Source: Bryobacteraceae bacterium
GTDB lineage: Bacteria; Acidobacteriota; Terriglobia; Bryobacterales; Bryobacteraceae
NCBI GenBank assembly: GCA_041394945.1
Contig: JAWKHH010000002.1
Location: forward strand, 442,501 to 506,500
Length of the DNA stretch: 64,000 nucleotides
Reading direction: 5' to 3'
Part shown: piece by piece, positions 8,242-16,374 of the stretch
Layout of the letters: each line of letters opens with the position of its first letter
Position numbering within the stretch: the first letter of the stretch is position 1
The notes under the pieces: generated by a model
Databases searched by the model: none
What the model was told of the DNA's origin: nothing
What the model saw: the letters and a program-made list of their open reading frames with translations, nothing else
Translations under genes and position numbers: made by a program

Positions 8242-10076
8242 AGACCGCGATGCTCAGTCTCGTGCTGACCGCGACGGTCGCGGCGCAGATCAAGCTGCCT
8301 CCTGGCCTGACGCAGACGCTGCCGGTGGCGCCGGCGGGGAGCTACTTCGGCGACGCGGTGCGGTTCGCCGACTGCCCGCTCGACAAGGACAATCCACTCG
8401 GGGTGTGCGGCAACACGCTGTTCGGCGGGTACGGGATGTACCTGAGCCAGTTGACGGGCGATGTGCGGGTGCGGTTCTTCGAACCGGTGCGCGGCGTGGC
8501 GCACTTCGAGATCGAGTTTCCGTCGGGGCTGCGGGGCAGCGAGGCGACGATGGCGGCGCCGCTGCACTACCGCTACCCGGTGTCGGCGACGACGGTGTCA
8601 TCGTCGATCGCGATTACCAAGGGCGACGTCGATATGAACACCGGCGAGATCAAGAACCTGGTGATGAACCTGGATATCCGGAACTCATTTGTCGAGGCAA
8701 CGGTGGCGTTGAATCCGAATTTCCGGGCCGGGGCGATCGTGTTTCCCTACGTCGAGGGAACGGCGATCGGGAAGTTTGAGAACCGCGAGGACGGGCTGCT
8801 CGACCTGACGCTGTTCGCGAGCACGTTCGTTCCGATGAACAACCAGATCGACGGCGAGCGGGTGCGGATGCCGTATCCGGGGCGCGCGGCCGATGGGAGC
8901 TACCTGGGCTTCGAGGCGCCAGGCTCGTCGCTGCGTCCGCGGCTGCGGCTGACGACGAAGGCATCCGCGGACGTGGAGTGCGGGAGCCAGTGTCCGGAGA
9001 TTCCGCTGAACACGGTTCGCGAGCTTTCGGGCATGCCGTTCCGGAGCAGCCTGGGCGACGCCTTCGAGCTGGACATTCCGGAGCTGGGCGGCGGCGCGGT
9101 GGGGCGGGCGCACCTGCAGGGACGGGTGGAGGTCCAGTTCGGCGAGCGCTATGGCGACGTGGTTCCGGTGGCGTTCTGGGCGCTCCTTCCGGGCGCGATG
9201 CTGGCCGAGCCGCCGCCGTCGCCGCTGGCCGGCTTCACGCCCAACATGCTGGGGCACGACGAGCGGGTGCGGTTCCCGAACTTCACCTACCAGCCGAAGA
9301 ACGTGGCGCTGGCGTCGGATCCGTTCGACACCTCGGTGGGGATTCTCGATCTGCGCACGGGGCGGCTACTCAGCGACTTCGTGTATCGCGGCGTGCCGGC
9401 GCAGGATCTGTTCTTCACGATCTTCGAGCTGAACGCGGGGCGGATACCGGGCGATACGTTCCGGTGGCGCGGCCCGGCGAAATTCGAGCGCGGACAGGAC
9501 GGCGGATTGACATTCACCTTCAGCGGCGACGTATTCCTGGACTTTTCGACGTTTCTGTTTCCGGAGCCGGACTACAATCCGGCGCGTGTTTGGCGCGCCG
9601 GTCCGCAGGCGGTGCTGAATCCGTTCCTGAACCTGCAGGGGCACCTGCCGGGACCGACGCCGGGCGGACAGATGAACGGCGGATTCACGGGGGCGACGTC
9701 ATCGTTCGGGGATACGATCTCGATCTCGTACTCGATCCCGTGCACGGGCGAGGGAGTGTCGCGGTTCGAGTTCACCAACGGCGCGAACGCCACGCGCGGC
9801 GGCACGTTCCGGATGCAGAACCTGGCGTTCGTGAGTTGTTTCAACTCACGCCGGTCGACGCTCGCGGCGGGCAGCTTCGACTCGATCAACTTCACGGGCT
9901 ACGGAACATGGAGCAAGGACGACGAGATCCACCTGGCGACAGTGCATGTCTCGCAGGCCGAAGGCGAGAGCTATTGGAGCGTGCAGATCGACGGCGGGCT
10001 GGTGTCGAACGCGAACAACAAGCCGCCGCAGGACGGGCAGTTCGTCGGGAACTCGGTGGGGCCGCCGCCGCCGTAG
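8238..10076 (+). CDS. Large beta-rich secreted protein, unknown family (copy 2)
   Basis: The ATG at 8238 overlaps the stop of the SGNH-like gene. The 612-residue protein has a signal peptide (MKTAMLSLVLTATVAAQ) and parallels the protein at 5333-7147: RFADCPLDKDNPLGVCGN near residue 50, FEAPGSSLRPRLRLTTKA, LQGRVEVQFGERYGD, FRWRGPAKFERGQDG, FTGYGTWSKDDEIHLATV and a closing IDGGLVSN. The conserved cysteine pairs and the absence of cofactor motifs suggest a structural or binding protein outside the cell. It is the last gene of the coupled operon. Its 3' 185 bases overlap a convergent ORF on the other strand, and no clear terminator follows. Confidence 0.7.
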   Translation: MKTAMLSLVLTATVAAQIKLPPGLTQTLPVAPAGSYFGDAVRFADCPLDKDNPLGVCGNTLFGGYGMYLSQLTGDVRVRFFEPVRGVAHFEIEFPSGLRGSEATMAAPLHYRYPVSATTVSSSIAITKGDVDMNTGEIKNLVMNLDIRNSFVEATVALNPNFRAGAIVFPYVEGTAIGKFENREDGLLDLTLFASTFVPMNNQIDGERVRMPYPGRAADGSYLGFEAPGSSLRPRLRLTTKASADVECGSQCPEIPLNTVRELSGMPFRSSLGDAFELDIPELGGGAVGRAHLQGRVEVQFGERYGDVVPVAFWALLPGAMLAEPPPSPLAGFTPNMLGHDERVRFPNFTYQPKNVALASDPFDTSVGILDLRTGRLLSDFVYRGVPAQDLFFTIFELNAGRIPGDTFRWRGPAKFERGQDGGLTFTFSGDVFLDFSTFLFPEPDYNPARVWRAGPQAVLNPFLNLQGHLPGPTPGGQMNGGFTGATSSFGDTISISYSIPCTGEGVSRFEFTNGANATRGGTFRMQNLAFVSCFNSRRSTLAAGSFDSINFTGYGTWSKDDEIHLATVHVSQAEGESYWSVQIDGGLVSNANNKPPQDGQFVGNSVGPPPP

Positions 10077-10458
10077 CCCGCGATTGGTTCGTTCCTTCGA
10101 TTTCGTCGATGCACTCCCGGGTCACCCATTCGCGGTGGCGGTGGAGGCGGGCGGCGACGATGCTGAGGCGCTCGAGTGCGGCGATCGTCTCGTCGAGGGG
10201 GCCGGAGTCGATGAGCAGGGTCTCGATCCGAAAGCATTGATCCAATTGGGCATCGACGGCGGCGAGGCGCTCGAGGGGCGTGCCGCCGGTGGCCGAGACG
10301 GCGAGCGGGCAATCGCGGGCATAGAGCCCATGTTTGCGGGAGTTGCGGGCGGAGCGTGCCTTGCCTTCCGGCGTTTTTGGCCCCCGGGATTTGGCTCCGT
10401 TGATCCGCGCGGATTCGGAACGGCTAAGCTTCGGTTTGGATGCGGCTGCGGTTTCCAT
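9892..10458 (-). CDS. Small GPKTPEGKARS-motif protein, function unknown
   Basis: The ATG is at 10458. The N-terminal half carries SARINGAKSRGPKTPEGK followed by ARSARNSRKHGLYA, a lysine/arginine-rich signature that I recall from many uncharacterised acidobacterial proteins. A helical stretch follows (LAAVDAQLDQCFRIETLLIDSG through LERLSIVAARLHRHREW). The family role is unknown. The last ~60 codons run antisense through the end of the upstream operon's final gene and are low-complexity, so the real functional part is probably residues 1-125 and the true C-terminus may be longer by accident of frame. The gene lies alone, facing away from the quinoprotein gene. Confidence 0.6.
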   Translation of the reverse strand: METAAASKPKLSRSESARINGAKSRGPKTPEGKARSARNSRKHGLYARDCPLAVSATGGTPLERLAAVDAQLDQCFRIETLLIDSGPLDETIAALERLSIVAARLHRHREWVTRECIDEIEGTNQSRATAAAAPPSSRRTARPAAACCSRSTPARRRSARSNSSRLRPARHALSPGGSRRPCSMFRSP

Positions 10459-10652
10459 CGCCCTTTCCGTTTATCGCGAGGGGCGCCGGGCGATGCAAAC
10501 CCGATCCCCGTACGCGATTCATTGAACTGGAGAAACAGGTTTCCGCCGGGGCGGTAATGGGCCTCCTCGTGAGAACGGCCAGGACCGATGGGCCGTTTCC
10601 GGGTCCGGGCCGTTCGCCTATGCTGTAGACTACGGTCTCCCGGGGTTGTGAC

Positions 10653-12797
10653 ATGAAGCGTTATGTAGTACTTGCGGTATGGGTGGCTGTCGCGTTCGGA
10701 GAACCGCGATCGCGTCCGGAGACCGGCTACCGGGAGTGGGAGGAATACGGCGGGGGCGCGGAGAACATCCGGTATAGCCGCCTGGACCAGATCAACCGCG
10801 CGAATGTCCACAAGCTGAAGGTGGCCTGGAAGTATGAGACGGGGGATTCGTTCCGCGGCTCCGAGATGCAGTGCAACCCGGTGATCGTCGATGGGGTGCT
10901 GTACGCGACGAGTCCGAAACTTCGGGTGATCGCGTTGGATGCGGCTACGGGAAAGCTGCGTTGGAGCCACGATCCGAGCGCGGGACGCGGCGGCAAGAGG
11001 CGGGTGAGGAACCGCGGGGTGACGTACTGGCGAGCGGGAGGCGACCGGCGGATCTTCGTGACGTGGGAGCACGAACTGGTGGCGCTTCATGCGGGTACGG
11101 GGAAACCGGTAGAGACGTTCGGGCATGGGGGCCGGGTGGATCTGCGGCAGGGGCTGGGGCGGCGCCCGGAAGATGTGAGCATTTCGGTGACCACGCCGGG
11201 TGTGATTTTCGGAGACCTGCTGATCGTGGGGAGCTCGGTGGGGGAGGATCTGCCCTCGGCGCCGGGTGACATCCGCGCCTACGACGCGCGCACCGGAGCG
11301 CCGCGGTGGACCTTCCACACGATCCCGCATCCGGGCGAGTACGGCGCCGAGACGTGGCCGGCGGGCGCGTGGATGCGGACGGGAGGGGCGAACGCGTGGG
11401 CGGGGTTGAGTCTGGACCGGGGACGGGGAATCGCGTACGTGCCGACGGGCTCGGCGGCGTTCGACTTTTATGGCGCGGACCGGTTGGGCGACAATCTCTT
11501 CGCGAACTCGCTGATCGCGCTGAATGCCAAGACGGGCAAGCGGATCTGGCATTTCCAGACTGTGAAGCACGACGTGTGGGACCGGGATCTGCCGGCGCCG
11601 CCGTCGCTGGTGACAGTGGCGCGCGGCGGGAAGCTTGTGGACGCGGTGGTGCAGGCGACGAAGTCCGGGCTGCTGTTTGTGTTCGAGCGGGCGACGGGGA
11701 AGCCGCTGTATCCGATCGAGTACCGGCGGGCGCCGGCGTCGCACGTGGACGGCGAGAAGCTGGCCGCGAAGCAGCCGTTCCCCGTGCTGCCGGAGCCATT
11801 CACACGGCAATCGTTCCACGCGGGGAACGTGACGCGACGCACGCCGGAAGCGCATCGGGCGGTGCTCGAGCAGTTGAAGCACCTGGAAACGGGCGGGCAG
11901 TTTCAGCCACCGAGTTTCGCCGGAGGAGTGATCTTTCCGGGGCTCGACGGCGGGGCGGAGTGGGGCGGGACGGCGTTCGATCCGGAGTCCGGACTGCTGT
12001 ACGTGAACGCGACCGAGCGGGTGCAGGCGATCAAGCTGGTGGAGCGGACGCTGTTTCACAGCCTGGTGGACTGGGTAGTGGCGGACAAGCCGGTGGGGGG
12101 CGAGGCGCGTGCGACGACGACGCGCGACGCATATCTTTCGTTGTGTGGAGGATGCCACGGCTCCGATTTCGTGGGGGACAACGCGCCGCCGCTGCGAGAT
12201 TTGGGGTCTCGAATGAAAGCGGCCGACGCGGAGGCGATCGTGCGGCGGGGGACGGGGCGGATGCCTCGTTTTCCGGGGATTTCCGGGCGGGAGGCGCGAG
12301 GGATCGTGGAGTACGTGATGACGGGGAAGAGCCGCCCGATTGAGCTGGATTCCGTGGAGCCGCCGCAACTGAAGTACCGGCGGGACGGGCGCGGGTTGAT
12401 CGTGGATCCGGAAGGGTATCCGGGGATCGAGCCGCCTTGGGGAACGCTGAACGCGATCAGCATGGACACGGGGAAGATCGCGTGGAAAGCGCCGCTGGGC
12501 GAATTTCCGGAACTGGCGGCGAAGGGGATGAAGAATACCGGGAGCGAGAACTACGGGGGGCCGGCGGTGACGGCGGGCGGGCTGGTGTTCATCGGGGCGA
12601 CGAACTATGACCGGAAGTTCCGGGCGTTCGACAAGTCGACGGGGAAGGTGTTGTGGGAGACGGAGCTGCCGGCGGCGGGGAACGCGACTCCTTCGGTGTA
12701 CGAGGCGGCGGGGAAGGAGTATGTGGTGATTGGAGCGGGCGGGGGGAAGGACGGGCAGGCGTCGGGCGGGAGCTACGTAGCCTTTTCGCTGCCGTAG
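10653..12797 (+). CDS. PQQ-dependent (quinoprotein) dehydrogenase with embedded cytochrome c domain
   Basis: The 714-residue protein has a short signal peptide and the eight-bladed quinoprotein architecture, starting with [20 protein letters not shown] and repeated tryptophan-docking segments such as [43 protein letters not shown] and [14 protein letters not shown] cytochrome c site, CGGCH (C498, C501, H502), lies inside the last third, between propeller blades, with the likely axial Met in GRMPRFPGI. Members oxidise alcohols or sugars in the periplasm and pass electrons through haem c. The inserted haem domain matches a subgroup of quinate/glucose-type quinoproteins; the substrate cannot be read from sequence. 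The upstream 190 bases carry no strong promoter, and the start has only a weak ribosome site. Confidence 0.85.
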   Translation: MKRYVVLAVWVAVAFGEPRSRPETGYREWEEYGGGAENIRYSRLDQINRANVHKLKVAWKYETGDSFRGSEMQCNPVIVDGVLYATSPKLRVIALDAATGKLRWSHDPSAGRGGKRRVRNRGVTYWRAGGDRRIFVTWEHELVALHAGTGKPVETFGHGGRVDLRQGLGRRPEDVSISVTTPGVIFGDLLIVGSSVGEDLPSAPGDIRAYDARTGAPRWTFHTIPHPGEYGAETWPAGAWMRTGGANAWAGLSLDRGRGIAYVPTGSAAFDFYGADRLGDNLFANSLIALNAKTGKRIWHFQTVKHDVWDRDLPAPPSLVTVARGGKLVDAVVQATKSGLLFVFERATGKPLYPIEYRRAPASHVDGEKLAAKQPFPVLPEPFTRQSFHAGNVTRRTPEAHRAVLEQLKHLETGGQFQPPSFAGGVIFPGLDGGAEWGGTAFDPESGLLYVNATERVQAIKLVERTLFHSLVDWVVADKPVGGEARATTTRDAYLSLCGGCHGSDFVGDNAPPLRDLGSRMKAADAEAIVRRGTGRMPRFPGISGREARGIVEYVMTGKSRPIELDSVEPPQLKYRRDGRGLIVDPEGYPGIEPPWGTLNAISMDTGKIAWKAPLGEFPELAAKGMKNTGSENYGGPAVTAGGLVFIGATNYDRKFRAFDKSTGKVLWETELPAAGNATPSVYEAAGKEYVVIGAGGGKDGQASGGSYVAFSLP

Positions 12798-12822
12798 TGT
12801 TGCACGGCCTCGGCGCCTGCGG

Positions 12823-13074
12823 CTTTTGAAGAACCCGCGCAAAACGGACTCGCTCCGGCTCTGGATGCTCGGCGAGTTTCTGGTCGTTTGGGGTCGCGCC
12901 GGAGCGGCCTTTGCGCTTTTGAGGAACCCGCGCAAAACGGACTCGCTCCGGCTGGATGCTCGGCGAGTTTCTGGGCGTTTGGGGTCGCGCCGGAGTGGCC
13001 TTTGCGCTTTTGAGGAACCCGCGCAAAACGGACTCGCTCCGGCTCTGGATGCTCGGCCGGAGCGGCCTTTGCGC
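12823..13074. repeat. Three tandem ~93-bp hairpin repeats
   Basis: Three direct copies begin at 12823, 12916 and 13007. The first two intervals are 93 and 91 bases (the second copy lacks a CT); the third copy is about 67 bases because about 26 central bases are missing. Each copy contains the complementary arms CGCTCCGG and CCGGAGCG (12851-12858 with 12899-12906 in copy 1; 13035-13042 with 13057-13064 in copy 3). In copy 2 the right arm reads CCGGAGTG, which still pairs by a G-U wobble. The array begins about 25 bases after the quinoprotein stop. It may act as a transcript 3' end or be a dispersed intergenic repeat; copies elsewhere cannot be seen from this window. Confidence 0.85.
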
Positions 13075-13077
13075 TAC

Positions 13078-13375
13078 TCAGATACCCATCGCTGAGAGAA
13101 GTCGAAGACCCCTCAGGTGTCTGTAGTCCTTGGGATTGTTCGTAACCAGGGGCACGGAGAGGACCATCGCGGAAACGGCAATCCACGCGTCGGCAGACCG
13201 ATGCTGCGGCCTATTCGCGCACTTTCGTTACGGATGGCGGCCCAGGTGGAGCACAGCGCACCATCCGAATGATAGACGGCAAATTCGCCGAGGTAGGCCT
13301 CCAGCACGTCGCATTTTCGGCGCCCCCAGTTTGCGTGGTGTTCCGGCGGATCAACGTGAACAAGCGGTGTCGGTG
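13078..13375 (-). pseudogene. Decayed VapC-like PIN-domain toxin gene
   Basis: Two reading frames on this strand together resemble a PIN-domain ribonuclease. One gives CDVLEAYLGEFAVYHSDG and TWAAIRNESARIGR. The other continues with ADAWIAVSAMVLSVPLVTNN, then PKDYRHLRGLRLL and a stop at 13078. The second part is the typical PIN C-terminus, with the acidic D of ADAWIA and VTNN. A frame change near 13200 separates the parts, and the N-terminal catalytic segment (LLDTN-like) is not intact, so the gene looks inactivated. No antitoxin gene is recognisable beside it. The limits are approximate. Confidence 0.55.
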
Positions 13376-13635
13376 TAGTTGCGCGGGGAGGCGTTCAATA
13401 TGTTTCCTCTAGTGATGTTGGGCTGATCGGCGGGGTGCAGAATTCGGGTCGGGAGGGCTTCTCGAAATGCTGCCGGCGCGGCTGTCCCGCGCTGCCTGGT
13501 TGGCGGTCCCATTGAGTGGGGCAAGATCCCGAGATAGTACTAGTACGTTCGAAGATCTATTGTGTTGGAAGTTCCGGTACGGTATCGTTGAGCCCTGTAG
13601 TGCGTTCGTAAAACGACGCTCGTTTTCCATTTGCT
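13376..13635. other. Gene-free stretch upstream of the PEP-CTERM gene
   Basis: About 260 bases with no supportable ORF on either strand. It probably contains the promoter and leader of the PEP-CTERM gene; I see no convincing -35/-10 pair, operator or riboswitch fold. Confidence 0.4.
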
Positions 13636-13644
13636 GGAGGAGAG
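13636..13644 (+). promoter_or_regulatory. Ribosome binding site deciding a TTG start
   Basis: The purine-rich GGAGGAGAG ends 6 bases before the TTG at 13651 and fixes that unusual codon as the start of the PEP-CTERM gene; no ATG with a comparable site is nearby. Confidence 0.7.
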
Positions 13645-13650
13645 AAGAAC

Positions 13651-14349
13651 TTGTACAAACGGTTGGGGGTAATTTTGAGTGTATTGTCGCTGCCGTCGCT
13701 GAACGCAGCGATTTTGACCGAGGGTTTCGATGACGTGCCCGGATTGACGGGGATGGGCTGGGTGATCGTGAACAACAGTTCGCCGTTGGGCACAACGGAC
13801 TGGTTTCAGGGGAATGCGGCGATATTCCCGGCTGAATCGGGAGCGCCGGACTCTTACGCGGCGACGAATTACCTGGCCGCGGGGCTGGGCGGGAACGTGA
13901 GTGTGTGGCTGCTGACGCCGGAGATTTCGATCGCCAACGGCGACACGATCATGTTTTACACGCAGCACGCCGATAATGGCTTCGAGGACCGGCTGGAAGT
14001 GCGGCTGAGCACGAACGGGGCGAGCACGGACGTGGGAGCGACGGACGCTTCGGTGGGCGATTTCACGACGTTGCTGCTGACGGTGAACCCATTGCTCGAC
14101 GGTTCCTACCCGGATACCTGGACGCTGTTTTCGGCTACGGTGAGCGGAGTGGCGCCTGGGGTGACGGGCCGTTATGCGTTTCGGTCGGTTGTGCCGGACA
14201 CGGACAACAACGGCGATTACCTGGGCATCGACACGCTGAGCATCGACGGCGGACGGCTGTCGGGCGTGCCTGAGCCTGGAACGAGCGCGCTTGCGCTGTT
14301 GGGATTGTCACTGGTTGCGCTGCGGAAACGCCGGACGGTTCGCTCGTAG
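13651..14349 (+). CDS. PEP-CTERM secreted protein
   Basis: The 232-residue product starts at TTG 13651. It has an N-terminal signal peptide (YKRLGVILSVLSLPSLNA), a beta-sandwich middle (residues ~25-205; ILTEGFDDVPGLTGMGW and a closing YLGIDTLSIDGG, reminiscent of choice-of-anchor J domains), and a C-terminal PEP-CTERM sorting tail. The tail has VPEPGTS, then a hydrophobic segment (ALALLGLSLVAL) and a basic end (RKRRTVRS). Such tails are cut by exosortase, and the proteins are usually released into extracellular matrix. No exosortase is encoded in this window. Two exported proteins follow in the same direction and may be co-transcribed. Confidence 0.85.
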   Translation: MYKRLGVILSVLSLPSLNAAILTEGFDDVPGLTGMGWVIVNNSSPLGTTDWFQGNAAIFPAESGAPDSYAATNYLAAGLGGNVSVWLLTPEISIANGDTIMFYTQHADNGFEDRLEVRLSTNGASTDVGATDASVGDFTTLLLTVNPLLDGSYPDTWTLFSATVSGVAPGVTGRYAFRSVVPDTDNNGDYLGIDTLSIDGGRLSGVPEPGTSALALLGLSLVALRKRRTVRS

Positions 14350-14383
14350 CGCGGTTGTCAATTCGGTAGTTCCTTTTATAACC

Positions 14384-14390
14384 GGAGGTG
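14384..14390 (+). promoter_or_regulatory. Ribosome binding site deciding a GTG start
   Basis: GGAGGTG lies 4 bases before the GTG at 14395 and supports that codon as the start of the small exported protein. Confidence 0.65.
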
Positions 14391-14394
14391 AGTA

Positions 14395-14856
14395 GTGAAC
14401 AGGATCAGTGTGTCTACACGAAAGTCCAATTGGAAAATCAAACTACCGTTGGCCGGGCTGGCGCTCGTATTGGGCGCCGGCTACGCCATCGGGCAACAAG
14501 CATCTGGGGAGAAGGCGAAGAAGGCCGAGCAGCCGGCGGCGGCAGGGGAAGGCGGCGTGAAAGCGTATGTCGATCCGGTTACGAAGCAACTGCGAGCGCC
14601 CGAGCACAACGAACCGGCGATTCCGCCGCAGGCGTCGTCGCGGGCGGGGGTCGCGTTGACCACGCATGCGATCGCGTCGCCGCGGGGCGGTGCGGGCATG
14701 ATGCTCGGGCCGGAGCACGAGGTGTTTTCGGTGGCGAAGGTGGGCGCGGACGGTAAGGTGACGTTCGAGTGCGTCCGGGGAGACAAGGCGGCGGACAAGG
14801 CGGTGGGCGAGGCGGTTTCGACGGTGAAGAAGCAAGGAGGCGCGGATGTCCGGTAG
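14395..14856 (+). CDS. Small exported protein next to PEP-CTERM gene (possibly post-PEP-CTERM-1 family)
   Basis: The 153-residue product begins with a basic N-terminus and a hydrophobic segment (LPLAGLALVLGAGYAIG), so it is membrane-anchored or secreted. A charged, low-complexity linker (about residues 35-50) precedes KAYVDPVTKQLRAPEHNE. The C-terminal part reads VTFECVRGDKAADKAV. I recall small proteins with a conserved YVDP-type segment occurring downstream of PEP-CTERM proteins (the so-called post-PEP-CTERM-1 family), and size, motif and position fit, but this is from memory. Its last 11 bases overlap the start of the metalloprotease gene, so the two are translated together. Confidence 0.6.
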   Translation: MNRISVSTRKSNWKIKLPLAGLALVLGAGYAIGQQASGEKAKKAEQPAAAGEGGVKAYVDPVTKQLRAPEHNEPAIPPQASSRAGVALTTHAIASPRGGAGMMLGPEHEVFSVAKVGADGKVTFECVRGDKAADKAVGEAVSTVKKQGGADVR

Positions 14857-16285
14857 GGCGACTTTCCTGCGGCTGAGCCTGGCGGCGGGCGCGCTCCTGA
14901 TGCCGTACACGCTCGATGCGGCGGCGAACGTGGTTCTGTTCAACGCGGACCCGGCGGGGAGCGGATTCAACGATCCAACGCCGGTGGCTCCGGTGGGCGG
15001 CAATGCGGGGACGACGCTCGGGCAGCAGCGGCTGAATGCGTTCCAGGCGGCGCTGAACATCTGGGGCGCGACACTGACGAGCAGCATCGACATCGTGGTT
15101 TACTCGACGTTCGAACCGCTGAGCTGCAACGCGACGTCGGCGGTGTTGGGATCGGCGGGTCCGATTTCCGTGTTTCGCGATTTCACGGGCGCGCCAGTGG
15201 CGGGCCACTGGTATCACAACGCGCTGGCGAACAAGCTGGCGGGTTCGGATCTTTCGACAGGCGATCCGTCACCGTTGAACAACGCGGAGATCCGGGCGCG
15301 TTTCAATTCGAACCTGGGGACGACGGGCTGCCTGACGGGCGTGCCGTTCTATCTGGGGCTGGACAACAACCACGGCGCGGCGATCGATCTGATCGCGGTG
15401 GTGCTGCACGAGGTGGGGCACGGGCTCGGGTTTTCGACGACGACCAGCGGAACGTCTGGAAACTTCCTGGCGAGTTTTCCGAGCATCTACGATCACTACG
15501 CGTTGGACACGTCGACCAACAAGTTGTGGGACCAGATGACGCCGGGTGAGCGTGTGGCGTCGGCGATAAACACAGGCAACCTGGTGTGGAGCGGCGCGAA
15601 CGTAACGGGATCCGCAACGAGCGTGCTGCAGAACGGGGCGCCTGTGATGAATGTCGCGTCGCCGGGAAGCGTGGCCGGGGTCTACGAAGTGGGGCCGGCC
15701 TTGTTCGGACCGCCGCTGACTCCGGCGGGCGTGACGGGCGAACTGATGCAGGTGGTCGATCAAGCGAACGGAACCGGGTTAGCGTGCAGCCCGTTGAGCG
15801 GCGCGAATGCGTTGGCGGTGAATAACAACATCGCGTTGATTGACCGGGGCACGTGCGGGTTCACCGTCAAGGTGGCGAACGCGCAGGCGGCGGGGGCGAA
15901 GGCGGTGGTGATCGCCGACAACGCCGCGGGCTCTCCTCCGGCGTCGCTGGGCGGCACGGACCCATCGATTACGATTCCGTCGGTGCGGATCACGCAGGCG
16001 GACGGGAATCTGCTGAAGCAGGCGCTGCGATTCCGGTCGCGGACGCGGTCCGGGGTATCGTTGACGCTGCTCCTGGACCTGTCGAGACTGGCGGGAGCAG
16101 ACCCAACGGGGCGCGTGCGGTTGTTCGCGCCGAATCCATTTCAGAGCGGGTCGTCGGTGTCGCACTGGGACACGACGGCGACTCCGAATCTGCTGATGGA
16201 GCCGGCGATCAACGGCGACCTGACGCATTCGGTGATTGTTCCGCAGGATCTGACGTTCCGTCAACTGCAGGATATCGGCTGGTAG
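14846..16285 (+). CDS. Secreted zinc metalloprotease with PA domain
   Basis: The 479-residue protein has a signal peptide (LRLSLAAGALLMPYTLDA). The catalytic zinc motif is HEVGHGLGF (His188, Glu189, His192). A protease-associated (PA) domain is inserted at about residues 290-385, with IALIDRGTCGFTVKVANAQ, AAGAKAVVIADN and IPSVRITQADG. The ending MEPAINGDLTHSVIVPQD followed by LTFRQLQDIGW resembles secreted reprolysin-like proteins of environmental bacteria. There is no PEP-CTERM tail. It overlaps the preceding small gene by 11 bases, suggesting one unit of three exported proteins. The substrate is unknown; processing of the neighbouring surface proteins is possible. Confidence 0.8.
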   Translation: MSGRATFLRLSLAAGALLMPYTLDAAANVVLFNADPAGSGFNDPTPVAPVGGNAGTTLGQQRLNAFQAALNIWGATLTSSIDIVVYSTFEPLSCNATSAVLGSAGPISVFRDFTGAPVAGHWYHNALANKLAGSDLSTGDPSPLNNAEIRARFNSNLGTTGCLTGVPFYLGLDNNHGAAIDLIAVVLHEVGHGLGFSTTTSGTSGNFLASFPSIYDHYALDTSTNKLWDQMTPGERVASAINTGNLVWSGANVTGSATSVLQNGAPVMNVASPGSVAGVYEVGPALFGPPLTPAGVTGELMQVVDQANGTGLACSPLSGANALAVNNNIALIDRGTCGFTVKVANAQAAGAKAVVIADNAAGSPPASLGGTDPSITIPSVRITQADGNLLKQALRFRSRTRSGVSLTLLLDLSRLAGADPTGRVRLFAPNPFQSGSSVSHWDTTATPNLLMEPAINGDLTHSVIVPQDLTFRQLQDIGW

Positions 16286-16307
16286 TTTCCTTCTTTCGGT
16301 TCAAGGA

Positions 16308-16344
16308 AATCGGCGCGGCGTTCCCTCGGGAGGCCGCGCCGATT
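16308..16344 (+). terminator. Strong hairpin after the metalloprotease gene
   Basis: A perfect 12-bp inverted repeat (AATCGGCGCGGC at 16308-16319, GCCGCGCCGATT at 16333-16344) with a 13-base loop lies just after the stop. The tract after it is not T-rich, so termination may rely on the stem alone or the hairpin may stabilise the transcript end. Confidence 0.6.
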
Positions 16345-16374
16345 GCTATTCTCGCCCCATGGAGGATAGGGTGA

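Noticed and set aside
10122..12935. 937-codon minus-strand ORF opposite the quinoprotein gene
   Set aside because: It is antisense to a clear gene, arginine/proline-rich and low-complexity, a typical shadow in GC-rich DNA.
12823..13074. CRISPR array
   Set aside because: Only three copies, with unit and repeat nearly equal (no separate spacers) and no cas genes nearby.
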